Below, piece after piece: positions 22,766 through 34,305 of a stretch of 64,000 nucleotides of DNA. The stretch comes from Gibbula magus (Eukaryota > Mollusca > Gastropoda > Trochida > Trochidae). The DNA is taken from assembly GCA_936450465.1 (NCBI GenBank), contig OW388297.1, positions 61,322,581 through 61,386,580 on the forward strand. The letters are read 5' to 3'. Under the pieces are notes generated by a model. That model was not told the origin of the DNA, did not search any database, and saw only the letters and a program-made list of their open reading frames with translations. Position numbers and translations under genes: made by a program. How positions within the stretch are numbered: the first letter of the stretch is position 1; each line of letters opens with the position of its first letter.

Positions 22766-23035
22766 ACTTGCATTGTTTCTATAAGATTATTTATGGCCTT
22801 ATAAGGTGTTCAGCATTTGGGAATGTATTTATAAAAAAGGAATGCACCAACACTATTATTATTTAAATGTAACACAGTGCATACACGCGGGTTTTAATGT
22901 ACATTCCAAAATTGACAGTGACAACCTTTCACTTATATAAACATTTTTCAAAAGAATCCGAAGAAAGAACAATACTAGGAACGATTAAGTTCCGACAAGA
23001 GGAGTTATCTTTTCAAACCAGTATTGTATTGTAAC
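22766..23035. other. Intergenic, nothing recognised
   Basis: AT-rich sequence leading into the minisatellite. Confidence 0.5.
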
Positions 23036-23039
23036 AGAT

Positions 23040-23440
23040 GGTATTGTAAATTTAAATTAAAACAAATTGTTCCTGTAGTATTGTAACAAGCAATTTACGA
23101 ATGGATGGATGAATGAAGAAATAGATTTGTTACAGAGAGTTTTGTAAGAGACTGCATTGTCACATAAAGTTTTGCAAGAGCCAGTGCTGTTACAGAGATT
23201 CTTGCAAGGGATTTTGTTGTAACAAAGGGTATTTCAAGAGACAGTACAGTAACATAGAATATTGAGGAACACAGTATTGAAGCATAATTTTGCCAGAGGA
23301 AGTATTGTAAAAAGGGTATTGTGAGAGACATAATTGTAACAAAGTATTACAGGAGACAGTATTGTAGCAGAGGATTGCCAGAGGAAGCATTATAACAAAG
23401 ACTAGTGTAAGGGACAGAATTGTAACAAAGTATTGCAGGA
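23040..23440 (+). repeat. Degenerate minisatellite
   Basis: Irregular repeats of the theme GAGACAGTATTGTAACAAAG with variants TTGCAAGAG and TTGCCAGAGG recur about every 25-35 bp across the block (for example 23226, 23273, 23303, 23348, 23418). Short minus-strand ORFs with SLT/LSLTI-type repeats are by-products. Confidence 0.65.
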
Positions 23441-23450
23441 AATGTGTCAT

Positions 23451-23814
23451 TTGAAGGGGCAGTAGCACGTTTTTTCGCAAAAAAGTATTTTTTCAAATTT
23501 CCCATTTATAATGATAGTTTATGTCATTTAAATTATCTTTAGAGGGTAAAACATCTTATTACACACACCAATTATCCGTAGTGGTAATAACGATGTTGCG
23601 TATAAAGCAAAAATTGCATGGCGGCCATTTTATTGTGAACACAATTTATTATTTCGAATTACAAAAACGATTCCCATGAGTTTACAAACCGCGTTTTCTC
23701 ATTTTTTAACTTGATTTTCCGAACAGAGAAGGCTGTTTTACTATTGGTGACATTATTTTTCAAATACATTTCATCAACTTATTCGAGCGAAAAAACGTGC
23801 TACTGTCCCTTTAA
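23451..23814. mobile_element. TTAA-type MITE (MITE-2), 364 bp
   Basis: Left end TTGAAGGGGCAGTAGCACG followed by TTTTTTCGC; the inverse of the right end is TTAAAGGGACAGTAGCACG followed by TTTTTTCGC. That gives about 28 bp TIRs with two differences. The right flank keeps TTAA and the left is TTGA, one change away. Interior is non-coding and unrelated to MITE-1. The string GAGGGTAAAACATCTTATTA occurs inside (about 23541) and again just outside (about 23841). Confidence 0.75.
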
Positions 23815-26800
23815 AGTTTATACATTATAATGTTCTGTTCGAGGGTAAAACATCTTATTACACCACCCGATTGAAAACGGTTTTCAGTATTGGCAGAAAA
23901 TGGTGCGACTTGCGCAGAACTTTTCAGTGTGAGACGTAGATTTGTAGGTCTACAGCGATTGGAGAGTTCAGACAGCAATATTGTTGACCATTCCATCATA
24001 GTGTCACATTTAAATTTCTACCCTGAGTGTTTAGGTATCGCTACACCAGGCAGCTCACTTTTGTGAACGCATTTAAATGTCCGCTCGAAGGGAAATGGAC
24101 TCGCAGACAGATTGACAGAACCATATACAATCGTTTTAAAACTCTCGTATTATTGATTCGGGAGTGATATTAAGCCATTAATTAACACTTAAGACCAATG
24201 TGATATGTACAGCGCCTTCAAGATGACTTGCGGCATAAATGCCTGACAGTTTGATGACGGAAACAGGTTTCCATACAACTCAATATCGACGTCAGATTTG
24301 TGGGGTTCCGCTTACCGTCTTCGGCAAGTATTCTAGAAATCGGTAGGAACGATTTGCAACCACAGCCGCGGAATTTACAACTAGCAACAGGGAGCCGAGT
24401 GGCTGACACTAGGACATACGGACATATAGAAAGTTGATGCCAGTTGAGGTGAGATATTTAAACAAACATTCAATTAGTTGTTCCATATAAAACTAATAAG
24501 ACCTTGGATGTTCTATCATACCTTCACCTGAGAGGCAGAATTAGGAGCAGGAACGCTGGAAATGAAAATTGTCGAATGTATGGAAATTTTCACAGCATTC
24601 TCAAGCTTTTAATTCCATTCTTAGTGAATTGTATTCTTTGTTCCATTCATGTGACGTGTCCCAATATTGTAATATCATTTAAACTTTCGATGTACATCTT
24701 TATTGAAAGAAACTCGAACGTCTTGAAATGCACTCTAACAGCTTACAATTTATTTCGACATTTGTGGTATTTTAACAAAACTCTAAACACTGATGGTATT
24801 TAAGAAAGAACAAACATGTCTGATCTCGTCACAATTGGTCAATAGGTACCCAAATGCGCTTGAAATGATAAAAAATGCAGATAAACTGCTGCATTCGCTT
24901 TGAAAACGGAATCTAACTATTCTAACTATAATTTATTTTCTGTAGGCGTTAAAATCGCACCGATGAATGAATTTAAAGCCAGGCGGTTGCTATATATTTT
25001 AACTTATTAAGAGAACTTAAAATTTCACTTTAACAAATCATCCAATATATAATTTTTGGACATTAGATATGAGTTAGAAACAGGAGGAAACACAGCATCG
25101 GTTTGATTCTGTAAGAAAATAGATTCACAACAATATCTTTGGTTTACCCAATTATTCCAAACGTGACATTACACAATTGTTATAGATGGTGATGTTAAAA
25201 TCAATCACCTTGCTGAACTAAAAAACTGTTTTTGATAAAACAAAATTATGATGACCAATCAATAAGTGATAGTATACAAGAGGCGTTAAACGGTACAGCA
25301 ACAGCTGAGATCAAGGTGGACAAAGACTCAGAATTATCTCACTCTTGTACATCAACCTTAAATCCTCAGCATCAAACTATCACTATTGTCAAATCCTCTC
25401 TTTCTATTCTAATTCCGAGTAAAAATATGAAAGAGATTTTCTGAAATACAATTTGTGAACAGCCTTATGCATTCGAAAAACTACACAAAATTTTAACTGC
25501 GCCTAGACTGGATTCGACTAGATTTCTATTGTTCCCTAAGTGTATTGACTCTCATTGCCACACGCGTGAACGACGTATACTTGAAAGATATTCAATAGTG
25601 TTGTTAAACACACCATGAAAAAAAAGAGTTATGTCCTCACGAAAACTTGATATAATGAGAAGTATATCGGGAATTTTTTTTTTTATAAAGAAGTATGTAC
25701 TTACATCGGTCTCACATTTATACTATTCCTCTCAGTGAACATTTAGATAGATGTGGTTTCATTTAAACATATTTTTATGACGTAAAACGGATTAGGCACA
25801 ATCTGAACATCCGAACAAAGGGCCAATTTCGAAATCTGTTTGGAAATTAAAATAACTAATATTTTATCAAACTAATATTTTGTCGCAATGTCATTGTCGC
25901 AATGGCAACTGAGCGTAACGTTTTGATTAAAAACTAAAAAATCCTTTAAAAAGAAATGGTTTGAGGCATCTTAATAACGCTAGAAAATATTATGAAAAGA
26001 TTATGTATGCCATATGTACATATAGCAAAATAGAGACTGCATTGTGGTCATTTTTGGATACAAACTTTTACAGAACGATTATTCATCAAACAATTATTTG
26101 TTTATTTGAATGTCTCATAAAAAGAGGAAACGTACTTCGATCGTTTAAAATGTGTGATATATACTGTGATTACATCTTACATACATTATTATTCATAAAT
26201 AAAGAACTATAATATAATCAATCATTTTGAATTAAAAGTTTATAATAAACTCCCCCGATTAACAGTAAAATATATTGGATTAATCAAAATGTTGTTGAGA
26301 GTTTCGTCACTGCATAATTCAAGCAATATCCATAAGGATATGTACACATATAAACTATTTCCCCTTAAACAAGCAGTAACCATTTGTTAAATTTTGCTAA
26401 TTTAAAGTATACATATTCGATTGATTATGAAGCATATGTTGGCACGTTACGGTTTATTTGTGGAGGTAAGGCATAATGGATATGTTTTAGTCCAAGGATA
26501 TGACACGGTCACATTATGTCGCCATTCAGCGCTTGAGATACTTGGTGGCTTTGGAAATACATATATGCGTTCAATCCAATATTTTCTATACATGTACATG
26601 ATTCACATGATGTGATGAATACATTACAAGCACATGGAGTACAATACATATCTAAGTCTTAGTGGCATTTAAAAATATCTATCACCATGTCAAAACACAA
26701 ATGTATTTAAGTTAGTACAATCGTTCATTAGTGAGACGAAAAGATTTGTATAACATGAGCTTAGTATTCTGAATTATGTCTTTATTCTTCTTTCACTGCT

Positions 26801-27480
26801 GTCAATTATGTCTCTCTATAAAACAAAACTGTTAATTCACTATGTACATATCAAGGAGAAGGTATTCTAAGTTTGAGAACCTGTTCCTAATCCTAATCTT
26901 ATTGAATAAAATAAGTTTAAACCATTTAAATATATGATAATCGAGTGAAAGGTTGGCCTGTGGAAAGGTCGGGAATAAAATATATATGTAGATGGTTGCA
27001 TCACGAGAATAACGTTTGGAATGTAAACATTCTTGGATTTTTCCAAACTGCAGTGCCAGTGCGACATTATGCACTGAATTGGTACATGTCTGCTCATTGA
27101 GGTTTACAATGTTTTTAATTGAAATATCATGTGTTTTCTAACGTTGAGATACAACAAAAAAAACACAACGCTCGTTTAATTTTGAGATGTTAAAACAAAT
27201 TTTTTTTTTCTTAGTAAAAGGAAATATTACCCTCTTGGTCACGTGGTTCCAAATTTGCTACATCTGTTTGCATTGCTCATAGATATTCGTTATTTCTCCA
27301 ATCTGAAGATACATATGCATATAGATATACATTACAGTTTACATGTCAGGCAATTAGATATATGATACTGTACATGTATATTGTATATTAGAAATGTACA
27401 TTATTTAGCAGCATTTAGCAAAGTAGTTTTGCTACTTTCTTTCAGTTTTGCTAATCATCTTTATACACTTTAACCAAATA
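23815..27480. other. Intergenic, nothing recognised
   Basis: No gene, long inverted repeat or match to the window's repeat families was found. The part 24180-24440 is slightly less AT-rich. The ORFs present (up to 99 codons) have no motifs. Confidence 0.5.
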
Positions 27481-27759
27481 TTTACATCAAGATTATCTAC
27501 TTGTTCATTCCGGGTTCCCGCGAGTAAAACATAAGAACACATCATCATCATCCCCTATACTGACAAAAGTTTCAACATCTAATGTATCCACTACATGTAG
27601 GACGCGAACATGTGGACATGAACATTGGGTCTGTGGACAAAACAAAATAACATGTTTAACAATATCATAAGCATATGTACAACATAGACACTCTTGAGAT
27701 TGGATAAGAAATATGTTTACATGTAGGAGAAACGCAATATCATAAAAACAATCAGCCAA
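27481..27759 (-). pseudogene. LINE-B C-terminal fragment
   Basis: The minus-strand ORF contains ECLCCTYAYDIVKHVILFC, a CxC-x9-H-x4-C finger followed by FVSIGDDDDVFL and NPE. The same pattern (ECLCGIVANDIVIHLFLFC, then FVDLWSQDDRIF, then LPE) ends the plus-strand LINE-B at 48.6-48.8 kb. It is therefore the 3' end of a LINE-B-type ORF2 with everything upstream lost. Its break lies at about 27,760, next to the opposite-strand L2-like element. Confidence 0.6.
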
Positions 27760-27772
27760 AGTCTGTTAACAT

Positions 27773-28060
27773 TTGGTTAACATTCAACATGTGAATGTCC
27801 CGACTCACAGGAATGGACATACTATTGATTGGAAAAGTACACGTGATCTCGTCACTGATGTGATGGTCGAGGACAGACAGATGTCAGAGCATTTCTTCGT
27901 CATCTTCAGGATGTCTCTTGCTAGAACACCACCTCGACGTGATGATGTAAAATGTGGGAATCTGAAACATGCCCCTGTTGTGGTGAAGAAATCGTCTCCC
28001 TGGTACTGTGAAGATGTTCTAAAAGCTAAGCAACAACGTCGAGTAGCTGAGCGACAGTAG
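27773..28060 (+). pseudogene. L2-like LINE, endonuclease end and linker
   Basis: Contains QHVNVPTHRNGHTIDW, which corresponds to the end of the APE-type endonuclease of L2/CR1 elements (usually HV..PTH..GHTLDL), and SSPWYCEDVLKAKQQRRVAERQ, the conserved linker leading to the RT. The N-terminal endonuclease residues are missing. A stop at 28058 and a frame change separate it from the RT. Confidence 0.7.
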
Positions 28061-28309
28061 AGATAGATAAGGCTAGAAGTCCATTGACAAATTTATAAAA
28101 TTGCAAGAAATCAAGTTACATTGACTATTCGGAAATCAAAGGTAAAATAATGCTTGTCCAACATTTTGAAAAGTTCAAATAACTCCAAGATGTTACATCA
28201 GTTTGTGACCGCTCTTATGGGTAAAGAGAAGAAAACTATTTTACTTCAACACACATGTGATGGGAACCTTGCACATGATTTCAACCCATATTTTGTTTCT
28301 TAGTTAAAC

Positions 28310-29230
28310 AAGATACGAGGTGACCTGGACAATGCTTCTCCTGGAGACGACTCAGCTTGTGGTCCCTTTGAATTTGCTGCAGTGCCCATGGCTTGCTTTA
28401 CTGAGAGTGAAGTTTTGGCCCTGATAAAAGAAAGCAAAACTTGTGAACTTGACCCTATGCCCACAAAGATTTTACTGAAGTACGCGGATGTCCTTATTCC
28501 AGTTATTACAAGGGTTGTCAATATGGGTCTATCAACTGAAATCGTTCCCTATTGCGTCAAAGTGCCTGCTGAAGAACAGGATGCATCTACTCTCCGTAAC
28601 TATAGACCTGTGTCTAACCTCTCATTCCTTTCTAAAGTCGTGGAAAGGGCGGTGAAACGTCGACTTTCCCTACAGGACGAGCATAAGTTGTAAGATAAGA
28701 ACCAGTCTGCATATAGAGCGGAGCATAGTACGGAGACCGCTCTGCTCCGCATCATGAATGACATGCTGAAAACTGTCGAGAATGGTGATGTGGGATTGTT
28801 GGTGTTGTTAGATCTTCCGCCCCGTTTGATACCATCGACCATGAGCAGCTCAGGCTAACCGTCCGAGAGTCGAATGGTATTCATGGATTTGTGCTGAATT
28901 GGTTTATGTCATATGTGTCTGGTAGAGTCCAATCAGTTTGCATTGCTAATTCCAAATCTGAAACAGCTGTCCTGAAGTATTGTGTACCACAGGGATCGGT
29001 GCTAGGGCTAATCCCATTCACACACTACACGTCAGATCTTGGCAAAACTCTGTTAACCTAAAATGTAGATCATCATATGTATGGTGATGACACTCAAGTT
29101 TTTCACCCACAAGAAGCCTGTCAAGCCGTGACCAAACTAGAAGTGTCCACCGACAACATCAAGACCTTGATCACAAATTGAAGTTAAACCACAACAAGAC
29201 AGACACTCTTCTTTTTGGATCGCTTGGCAG
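28310..29230 (+). pseudogene. L2-like reverse transcriptase, broken
   Basis: In order: LDPMPTKILLKYADVLIPVI, NYRPVSNLSFLSKVVERAVK, a stop after DEHKL (28693), QSAYRAEHSTETALLR, LLVLLDL with a frameshift exactly at motif A so that FDTIDHEQLR continues in another frame, YCVPQGSVLGLIPF (motif B) and YGDDTQVF (motif C, aspartates kept). At least two stops and one motif-A frameshift make it inactive. The order and wording match L2-clade LINEs known from fish and invertebrates. Confidence 0.75.
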
Positions 29231-29422
29231 CAGGTCTGTAGACTATCAGAGTAGGAGACTCTGATATCAAGGTTTCGGAATGTGTCAAGAACCTTGGTAT
29301 TGTTTTTGACAGGAACATGTCTAAGGATGATCACATTTCCAAGCTATGTCAAGTATGCTACTATCATCTTGGGAATTTTGACTCGATAAGAGATTTTCTT
29401 TCTTTTGATTTAGCTCACATTC

Positions 29423-29881
29423 TTGCAAGACCTTTTTGTTTTGTCAAGGCTTGACTATTCTAATAGCTTGCTTGCTAATATAACCATGAACAATTTGGAA
29501 AACTCCAACGTGTGCAGAATAGTGACCAGAACTAAGAAGTCTGCAGACATAACACCAGTGCTCACCTCCCTTCACTGGCTCCCAATTCAAGCTAAAGTCC
29601 AATTTAAAATCCTGACCCTAACATACAAGGGCATCAACCACTCTGCTCCCCGCTATCTGACAGGACTGATTGAGAGATATCAACCTTCTTGGACTCTTAG
29701 ATCTGCAGATCACTTCCTCCTCAAAGTCCCCAAAACACGCCTCAATAAATATGGACAGAGGCCTTTCTCGTACAAGGCCCTTACTCTGTGGAATGAACTA
29801 CCATTAGTAATCAAGAATTCAAAAGTATTGACAGTTTTTAAAAGTTGCTTGAAAATGTATCTGTTTCAGAAATTCTACTGA
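29423..29881 (+). pseudogene. L2-like LINE C-terminal domain
   Basis: A 152-codon open frame with SRLDYSNSLLANI, TPVLTSLHWLPIQAKVQFKI, LTLTYKGINHSAPRYLTGLI and LWNELPLVIKNSKVLTVFKS, the standard C-terminus of L2 ORF2. It follows the RT after a frame change near 29,400 and is the best-preserved part of the element. Confidence 0.8.
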
Positions 29882-29985
29882 CATTCATCCTACCAGTGTA
29901 GAGTAAGCATCTCAACTGCTGTGTGTGTTGTTTATGTAGCGCTATGAGCAGGAACTGAGTGCCTGGAATTTGGCGCTTTACAAAT

Positions 29986-30210
29986 CTACTTTGATAATAT
30001 TATTAATCGACCAAGAAGGAGGAAAGATCTTTGATCTACATAATACTGCCTGGACAACATGCCAAGGCCATCCCTAGCGAATGAAGAACATGAGTGCTTT
30101 GAGAAGCCTTGAACCTTTTTACAGAAGTATTTCTGAGCACCTTCCAACAAGTCGTATTCTTTCCTTGGCAATTTGCACCAGACATTACAAGCAAACATAC
30201 CACAGGGCAA
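29986..30210 (-). pseudogene. LINE-A/B-type thumb-region fragment
   Basis: The minus-strand ORF has KEYDLLEGAQKYFCKKVQGF, GLGMLSRQYYVDQRSFLLLG and RL. It parallels NKLLERAFRHVVKHIQDLPR and LGLLPLEAEIDTKKLIFFGK of LINE-A (35.56-36.9 kb). It is a small remnant wedged between the L2-like 3' end and the left arm of the 4.5 kb TIR element. Confidence 0.55.
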
Positions 30211-30227
30211 GATTATATGTGAGAGAT

Positions 30228-30602
30228 ATACCCATACTTTTCCGAGTGTATCGAATGATACCCTACACTTTTCCCCGTGGGGCCCTTATAGGCCAGGACC
30301 ATTAGTCAAAAGAAATGGACAACCCGGAAAAAAAATAGTAGAAAGCTGATTTTTTCTGAAGACCTTAAACATATCTTACTTATATCAATGGCGCAAAGTT
30401 CTGAAATTCTAGCTGGTGGCTTTTTCAAAATGGCCGCCATTTCCAAGATGGCCGCCGGCGTTTCGGTAAATTGTTAATTATTTTTATTTTTAAGTTTATC
30501 ATGTCATGTTATATATCAAATGAAGCCCTCTTCAAATGAAATCCAAAAATACATAGTTTGATAGGGTATTTAGTGTATCCATTATTGGGTTTTGAAAATT
30601 GC
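30228..30602 (+). repeat. Left terminal inverted repeat of the 4.5 kb element
   Basis: Inverse of 34306-34693 with roughly four of five bases matching by eye. Contains a duplicated ATGGCCGCC core (30427-30456), including CCAAGATGGCCGCC, a YY1-like site. Confidence 0.75.
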
Positions 30603-31488
30603 ACACTCAACAGGAGTTGTTTCAGTGGTTCAAGAAGTTTTGTCGCAACTCCCTAGTGCTCACTACACCCTGGGTACGTCTAACTGAGGTGCTTGCTAAC
30701 TCGCAAAAGCTTGACTCGAGGACGAGTCATTTTGTGGAGGGGGTGTATGTGGCAAGGTGAGATGAAAGTGTTCCTACTGGCTTCCTACGGGTTACTGGTC
30801 CCGGGTTCGATTCCCACTGGAGGTGATCTCACAATCACTTCTGTTACAGCTTAATGTGGTGTGCAGTCCAAGTTGACAATCACGAGAAGAGTAAAATCAC
30901 TAGTTTGCCTTTTGTAAATGAAGATCATTACCGGCCCGACACCATCCACTTTGACCTGTGTTTTGCACTACAATTGGCCGAAAAACATGCATTTGCCATT
31001 TGATCTACTTCTGTATTCAAGAACAGTTGAAATTGTAAAATCTTCAAAGCTGAACAAGATTATTATTCACCTTGGAGCTATTCATTTACTGATGTCATAT
31101 ATGGGATCGATTGGACATGTTGTGGGAGGCAGTGGGTTGGAAGATTTATGGGCAACTTTCTTTGCTCCAAGCAGTGTAATTCATCTGATAAGTGGTCATG
31201 CATATGCCTGTGCATGCTCAACGTGCCCATTTCTTTCTTCGTGTCATCATGTCTCCTCTGTATAGAAACACCTGGCTGTATGGATGATTTGGATGTCACT
31301 CTGCTCAGAAATGTCCACCAATCCCTGCTGAATGTAGAACGTTCTACTGATGCAGTCATAGATGAAGAATGTGTTCAAAATCTGCTGTCAATGCGAATAG
31401 GACAGGCAAACTCTGGACTGCATATGTTAAGCAAGTATCAATTCTACTTTACATCCGAGCTGAACGCACAAGAAATTGAAATTTGCAT

Positions 31489-31497
31489 ATTGATGCA
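31489..31497. repeat. Target-site duplication of the Mutator-like MITE, left
   Basis: ATTGATGCA, identical to 32080-32088. Confidence 0.85.
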
Positions 31498-32079
31498 CAT
31501 TCTCTTCCCACAGAGGTTAGTCCCTACAGTTTTCCGGTTCTACCCTCTGTTACTTTACGCTTGAAATCGAGAGCAGAACCAAAGTCCTCTAGCGGTGGAA
31601 AGAGAAATCTCATACTGTATCCCTGGTTCTTAACCAATGAAAACTCATCTTTAATTGGCCATGTCGACAGGGTAACTTCAAAGATCGAGGCATTTTACTC
31701 TGAAGGGTCTTGCTCATTAGCATATGTCATTCGAATATGTCTGATGTAAATAACGCAAATGAACTGTTTTGGGTATTTGTCTCTGATTTGGTCTTCTTTA
31801 TTTATAATTATGTTTATGATCAATAGTTTTCACAATATCAAATAGCATAGTTCGAGGAAAACACAGAAAACGCAGGAAAACGAGAAAACGTTGGCCTTTT
31901 ATTTTATCATTATGACGTGTCATTGGCAAATGTCACTTTTACAACGGCGTCGATGATTGCACAACTAGATTCAATTGCAACCAATCAGGACATTCCCTAT
32001 TCGCCCCCGATTTCAAGCGTAAAGTAACAGAGGGTAGAACCGGAAAACTGTAGGGACTAACCTCTGTGGGAAGAGAATG
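31498..32079. mobile_element. Mutator-like MITE, 9 bp TSD, long TIRs
   Basis: Begins CATTCTCTTCCCACAGAGG and ends with its exact inverse. Inversion continues for about 75 bp (TTAGTCCCTACAGTTTTCCG, CCCTCTGTTACTTTACGCTT). It is flanked on both sides by ATTGATGCA, a 9 bp target-site duplication. Long TIRs plus 9 bp duplications are typical of MULE/Mutator elements (recalled). The 582 bp interior has no transposase. It interrupts the gene of the 4.5 kb element inside the block that precedes AITEMIPLF, so it is the younger insertion. Confidence 0.85.
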
Positions 32080-32088
32080 ATTGATGCA
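32080..32088. repeat. Target-site duplication of the Mutator-like MITE, right
   Basis: ATTGATGCA, identical to 31489-31497. Confidence 0.85.
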
Positions 32089-32242
32089 ATCACAGAAATG
32101 ATCCCACTGTTTCATGCTGCAGGTCATCTTGCTCATGCAAAGTCTGCTCGCCTCTATGTTGACCAGATGAAGAATCTAATGAGATTGTTGAAAGTATCTG
32201 GAGATATGACACTTGGCCATGGCACCAAGGATAGCACTTTTT

Positions 32243-32799
32243 ATCCAACCGGTATGTTATACCGTGGGATATAGTCGTCGCCCTGTCCGTCTGTAATCAT
32301 TTCGTTTCCGGAGCAGAAATCGAAAACGGTTCATATCTTGTTGAAACTTTCCATGTGGATTACCCACCAACTGAAGTGGTGCATTTTGATATTTTGATAT
32401 TTCTGAATATTTTATTATTTTTCGTTTCCATAGAAACGTGTTGGATTTGGACCTTGTTCAGAGATAGATTCGTTTCCGGAGCACAGTTCCAAAACTATTC
32501 ATCATATCTTCCTGAAACTTTGCATGTGTATTACCCACAAACTGAAGTGGTGCCTTTTGATATTTTCAAATTTCTGAAAATTATATTTTTTTTCGTTTCC
32601 ATAGAAACACGTTAGATTTGGACTTTGTTCAGGGATAGGTCTGCTTCTGTTGTAGAACTCCAAAACCCTTTATCATGCCTCAAACTCACCATGTGTATTA
32701 CCCCCTTACTGAAGTAATTTATATACACTTATCTTTCAAAGATGTGTTTTATAATTTATGTGGGACCGGTGGGATATGTCATCTTCTGATGACTCTTGT
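32243..32799 (+). mobile_element. REP-B copy 1, Helentron-like non-autonomous element
   Basis: Starts ATCCAACCGGTATG..ATACCGTGGGAT and ends ACCGGTGGGATAT, then the hairpin GTCATC-ttct-GATGAC and TCTTGT. The ATCCCACCGGT motif of the 5' end is inverted near the 3' end. The interior has three tandem units of about 163-172 bp (TTTCGTTTCCGGAGCA..., 32305, 32468, 32640). This layout of subterminal inverted repeats, tandem core and 3' hairpin is that of Helentron-associated elements such as bivalve pearl/CvA (recalled). It splits the decayed gene between LLKVSGDMTLGHGT and WVHSMPRC. Insertion next to T-runs fits. Confidence 0.7.
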
Positions 32800-32869
32800 C
32801 TTAAAATGGGTCCATTCCATGCCACGCTGCATTCCAATATGTCATGCTCTGACAAAGTTCAAAGATGTA

Positions 32870-32888
32870 CACACACACACACACACAA
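32870..32888 (+). repeat. (AC)n microsatellite
   Basis: A short AC run inside the decayed gene, giving HTHTHT in translation. It has probably expanded from a TS/HT-coding stretch. Confidence 0.7.
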
Positions 32889-34305
32889 ACTTGCGCTTGA
32901 GTAGCATGTCTAGAGGTGCGAGAAACTATGAAACAGATATTCTTCAACCGACTGAAAATGCACGAGGTTATTGCTAGAAAATCGGCAAATACAGATCCAG
33001 CAATTTCAGTTGGAAGCAAAGCAGCATTAGCTATAACTGATCAACTATGTGTAAACGTTGGAAGTAAATTCAACCATGCTATTCATGAGAGTCACATGCG
33101 TGATTCAAGTCAAGTTCAGAAATGAAATCATATCTCCTCCACGAGTTTGCAAAGCAACCACCCTCGTATTTCAAAATTCTCTGATAAAGGAAAACACAAA
33201 CGGTATAATGGCAAATCTTCTCATATCACTGTGATTTCTGAGGATGAACTACCGGGAGATGCACTCTTTGTCTATAATGGTGGTCACCTTCTCCGTTGTC
33301 TTTCCTGACCTGTTGATGTTACATATCGTCAGATCTGTGACCGTTATATATTGCACATAATCATTATGTGGTCCAGAACCCATAGTAGTGTTTGATGGAT
33401 ATGATAATATCCCATGTGCAAACAGTTTTTTTAGAGCATGAACATCTAATGTTTGCACATGCACATGCAGCTTCTGGGTGTGACACTATCTCAACTCTCT
33501 ATAATCAAGGAAAGAAGGGAGCTCTAGCCCTCCTGTTGGAAAATGCTAAAACTGGGATTCTTTGGATATGTTCGATGAGCATGGAAGTTCCCAGGATGAC
33601 ATAACTTGTGTTTGAGAAACATTCCTCTTGCAACTCTATGTCTCTGGACAACAATCGATGCAAAAAGTATTTCAAATCAGTCCATAGAGCTAGATTATCA
33701 TCCACTTTCAAATTGGAATCACTCCCTCCAACATCTTCAGAGCATACCTCACATAGATAGACATGTAGCACAAGCAATGAAGTTGTAAAAGTTATCTTTT
33801 GGATGCAAGACACGCATTGTGGTAACTAATGAACTTGTTTTAAAGCTAGGTTAGAGTGTTCAAGCCTGGTTACTGGATGTCATGGAAACTGCACCAGTCT
33901 TTGATTTAAGTGACTTACTGTGAATACATGATATATGTATTTGGCAAGGATTATAGTCATCATAAAACTACATTTCCGTTCTACAGTAATGAGTTGCACA
34001 TTTCTGAAAAGGATTATAGCCTTTCTTTCGATACAATACATGCCATGATTGGCACAAATGTATTATACAAGTCGATGATCCAGCAAATCCTCGTCCGAAA
34101 CGGCCGCCATTTGGAAAATGCCACCAGCTGTAATATGCAAGTCAACTTTGTAACTGAAACCTTAAAATGCACGAATGTATTTCTAAATGTTTGAATCATC
34201 AATACACGTAATATGATTTTAATGTATCATCATTAATCATGATAAGCATGGTTTGGGTTTGGAAATTATGTTTTAAAATACTAAACCGAAAAAAGGTATT
34301 GAAGA

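Larger units (their letters stand above)
27773..30003 (+). mobile_element. L2-like LINE, 5' truncated, broken
   Basis: One non-LTR element on the plus strand: end of the endonuclease domain (27773-27850), linker (27900-28060), RT (28310-29230), thumb/C-terminus (29260-29881), a short 3' UTR and an AT-rich tail at 29980-30003 after GGCGCTTTACAAATCTACTTT, an L2-like 3' end. Several stops and frameshifts interrupt it. Confidence 0.8.
30918..33830 (+). pseudogene. Decayed gene of the long-TIR element, possible XPG/FEN-type nuclease
   Basis: Blocks in order, in shifting frames: PSTLTCVLHYNW and VEIVKSSKLNKIIIHLG (30930-31075); LLMSYMGSIGHVVGGSGLED and VIHLISGHAYA (31085-31215); ETPGCMDDLDV (31268); RTGKLWTAYVKQVSILLYIR (31398-31460); AITEMIPLFHAAGHLAHAKS (32087-32145); WVHSMPRCIPICHALTKFKD (32808-32865); LRLSSMSRGARNYET (32895-32940); GGHLLRCLS, then GPEPIVVFDGYDNI (about 33,370-33,410); HAHAASGCDTISTLYNQGKK (33460-33520). 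I recall this order from uncharacterised multi-copy proteins of molluscs, cnidarians and fish. The FDGYDN and GCDT.S blocks look like FEN/XPG nuclease motifs. Many frameshifts and stops, plus two insertions (31498-32079; 32243-32799), make it a pseudogene. Confidence 0.6.

Noticed and set aside
23040..23440. CRISPR-like or protein-repeat locus
   Set aside because: Repeats are irregular in spacing and sequence with no constant repeat/variable spacer pattern. It is a degenerate minisatellite, and the organism is a eukaryote.
30770..30835. Possible tRNA gene with CCCGGGTTCGATTCCC
   Set aside because: The B-box-like string is convincing, but the T-stem does not pair beyond three bases and there is no D-arm or acceptor stem in the right place.
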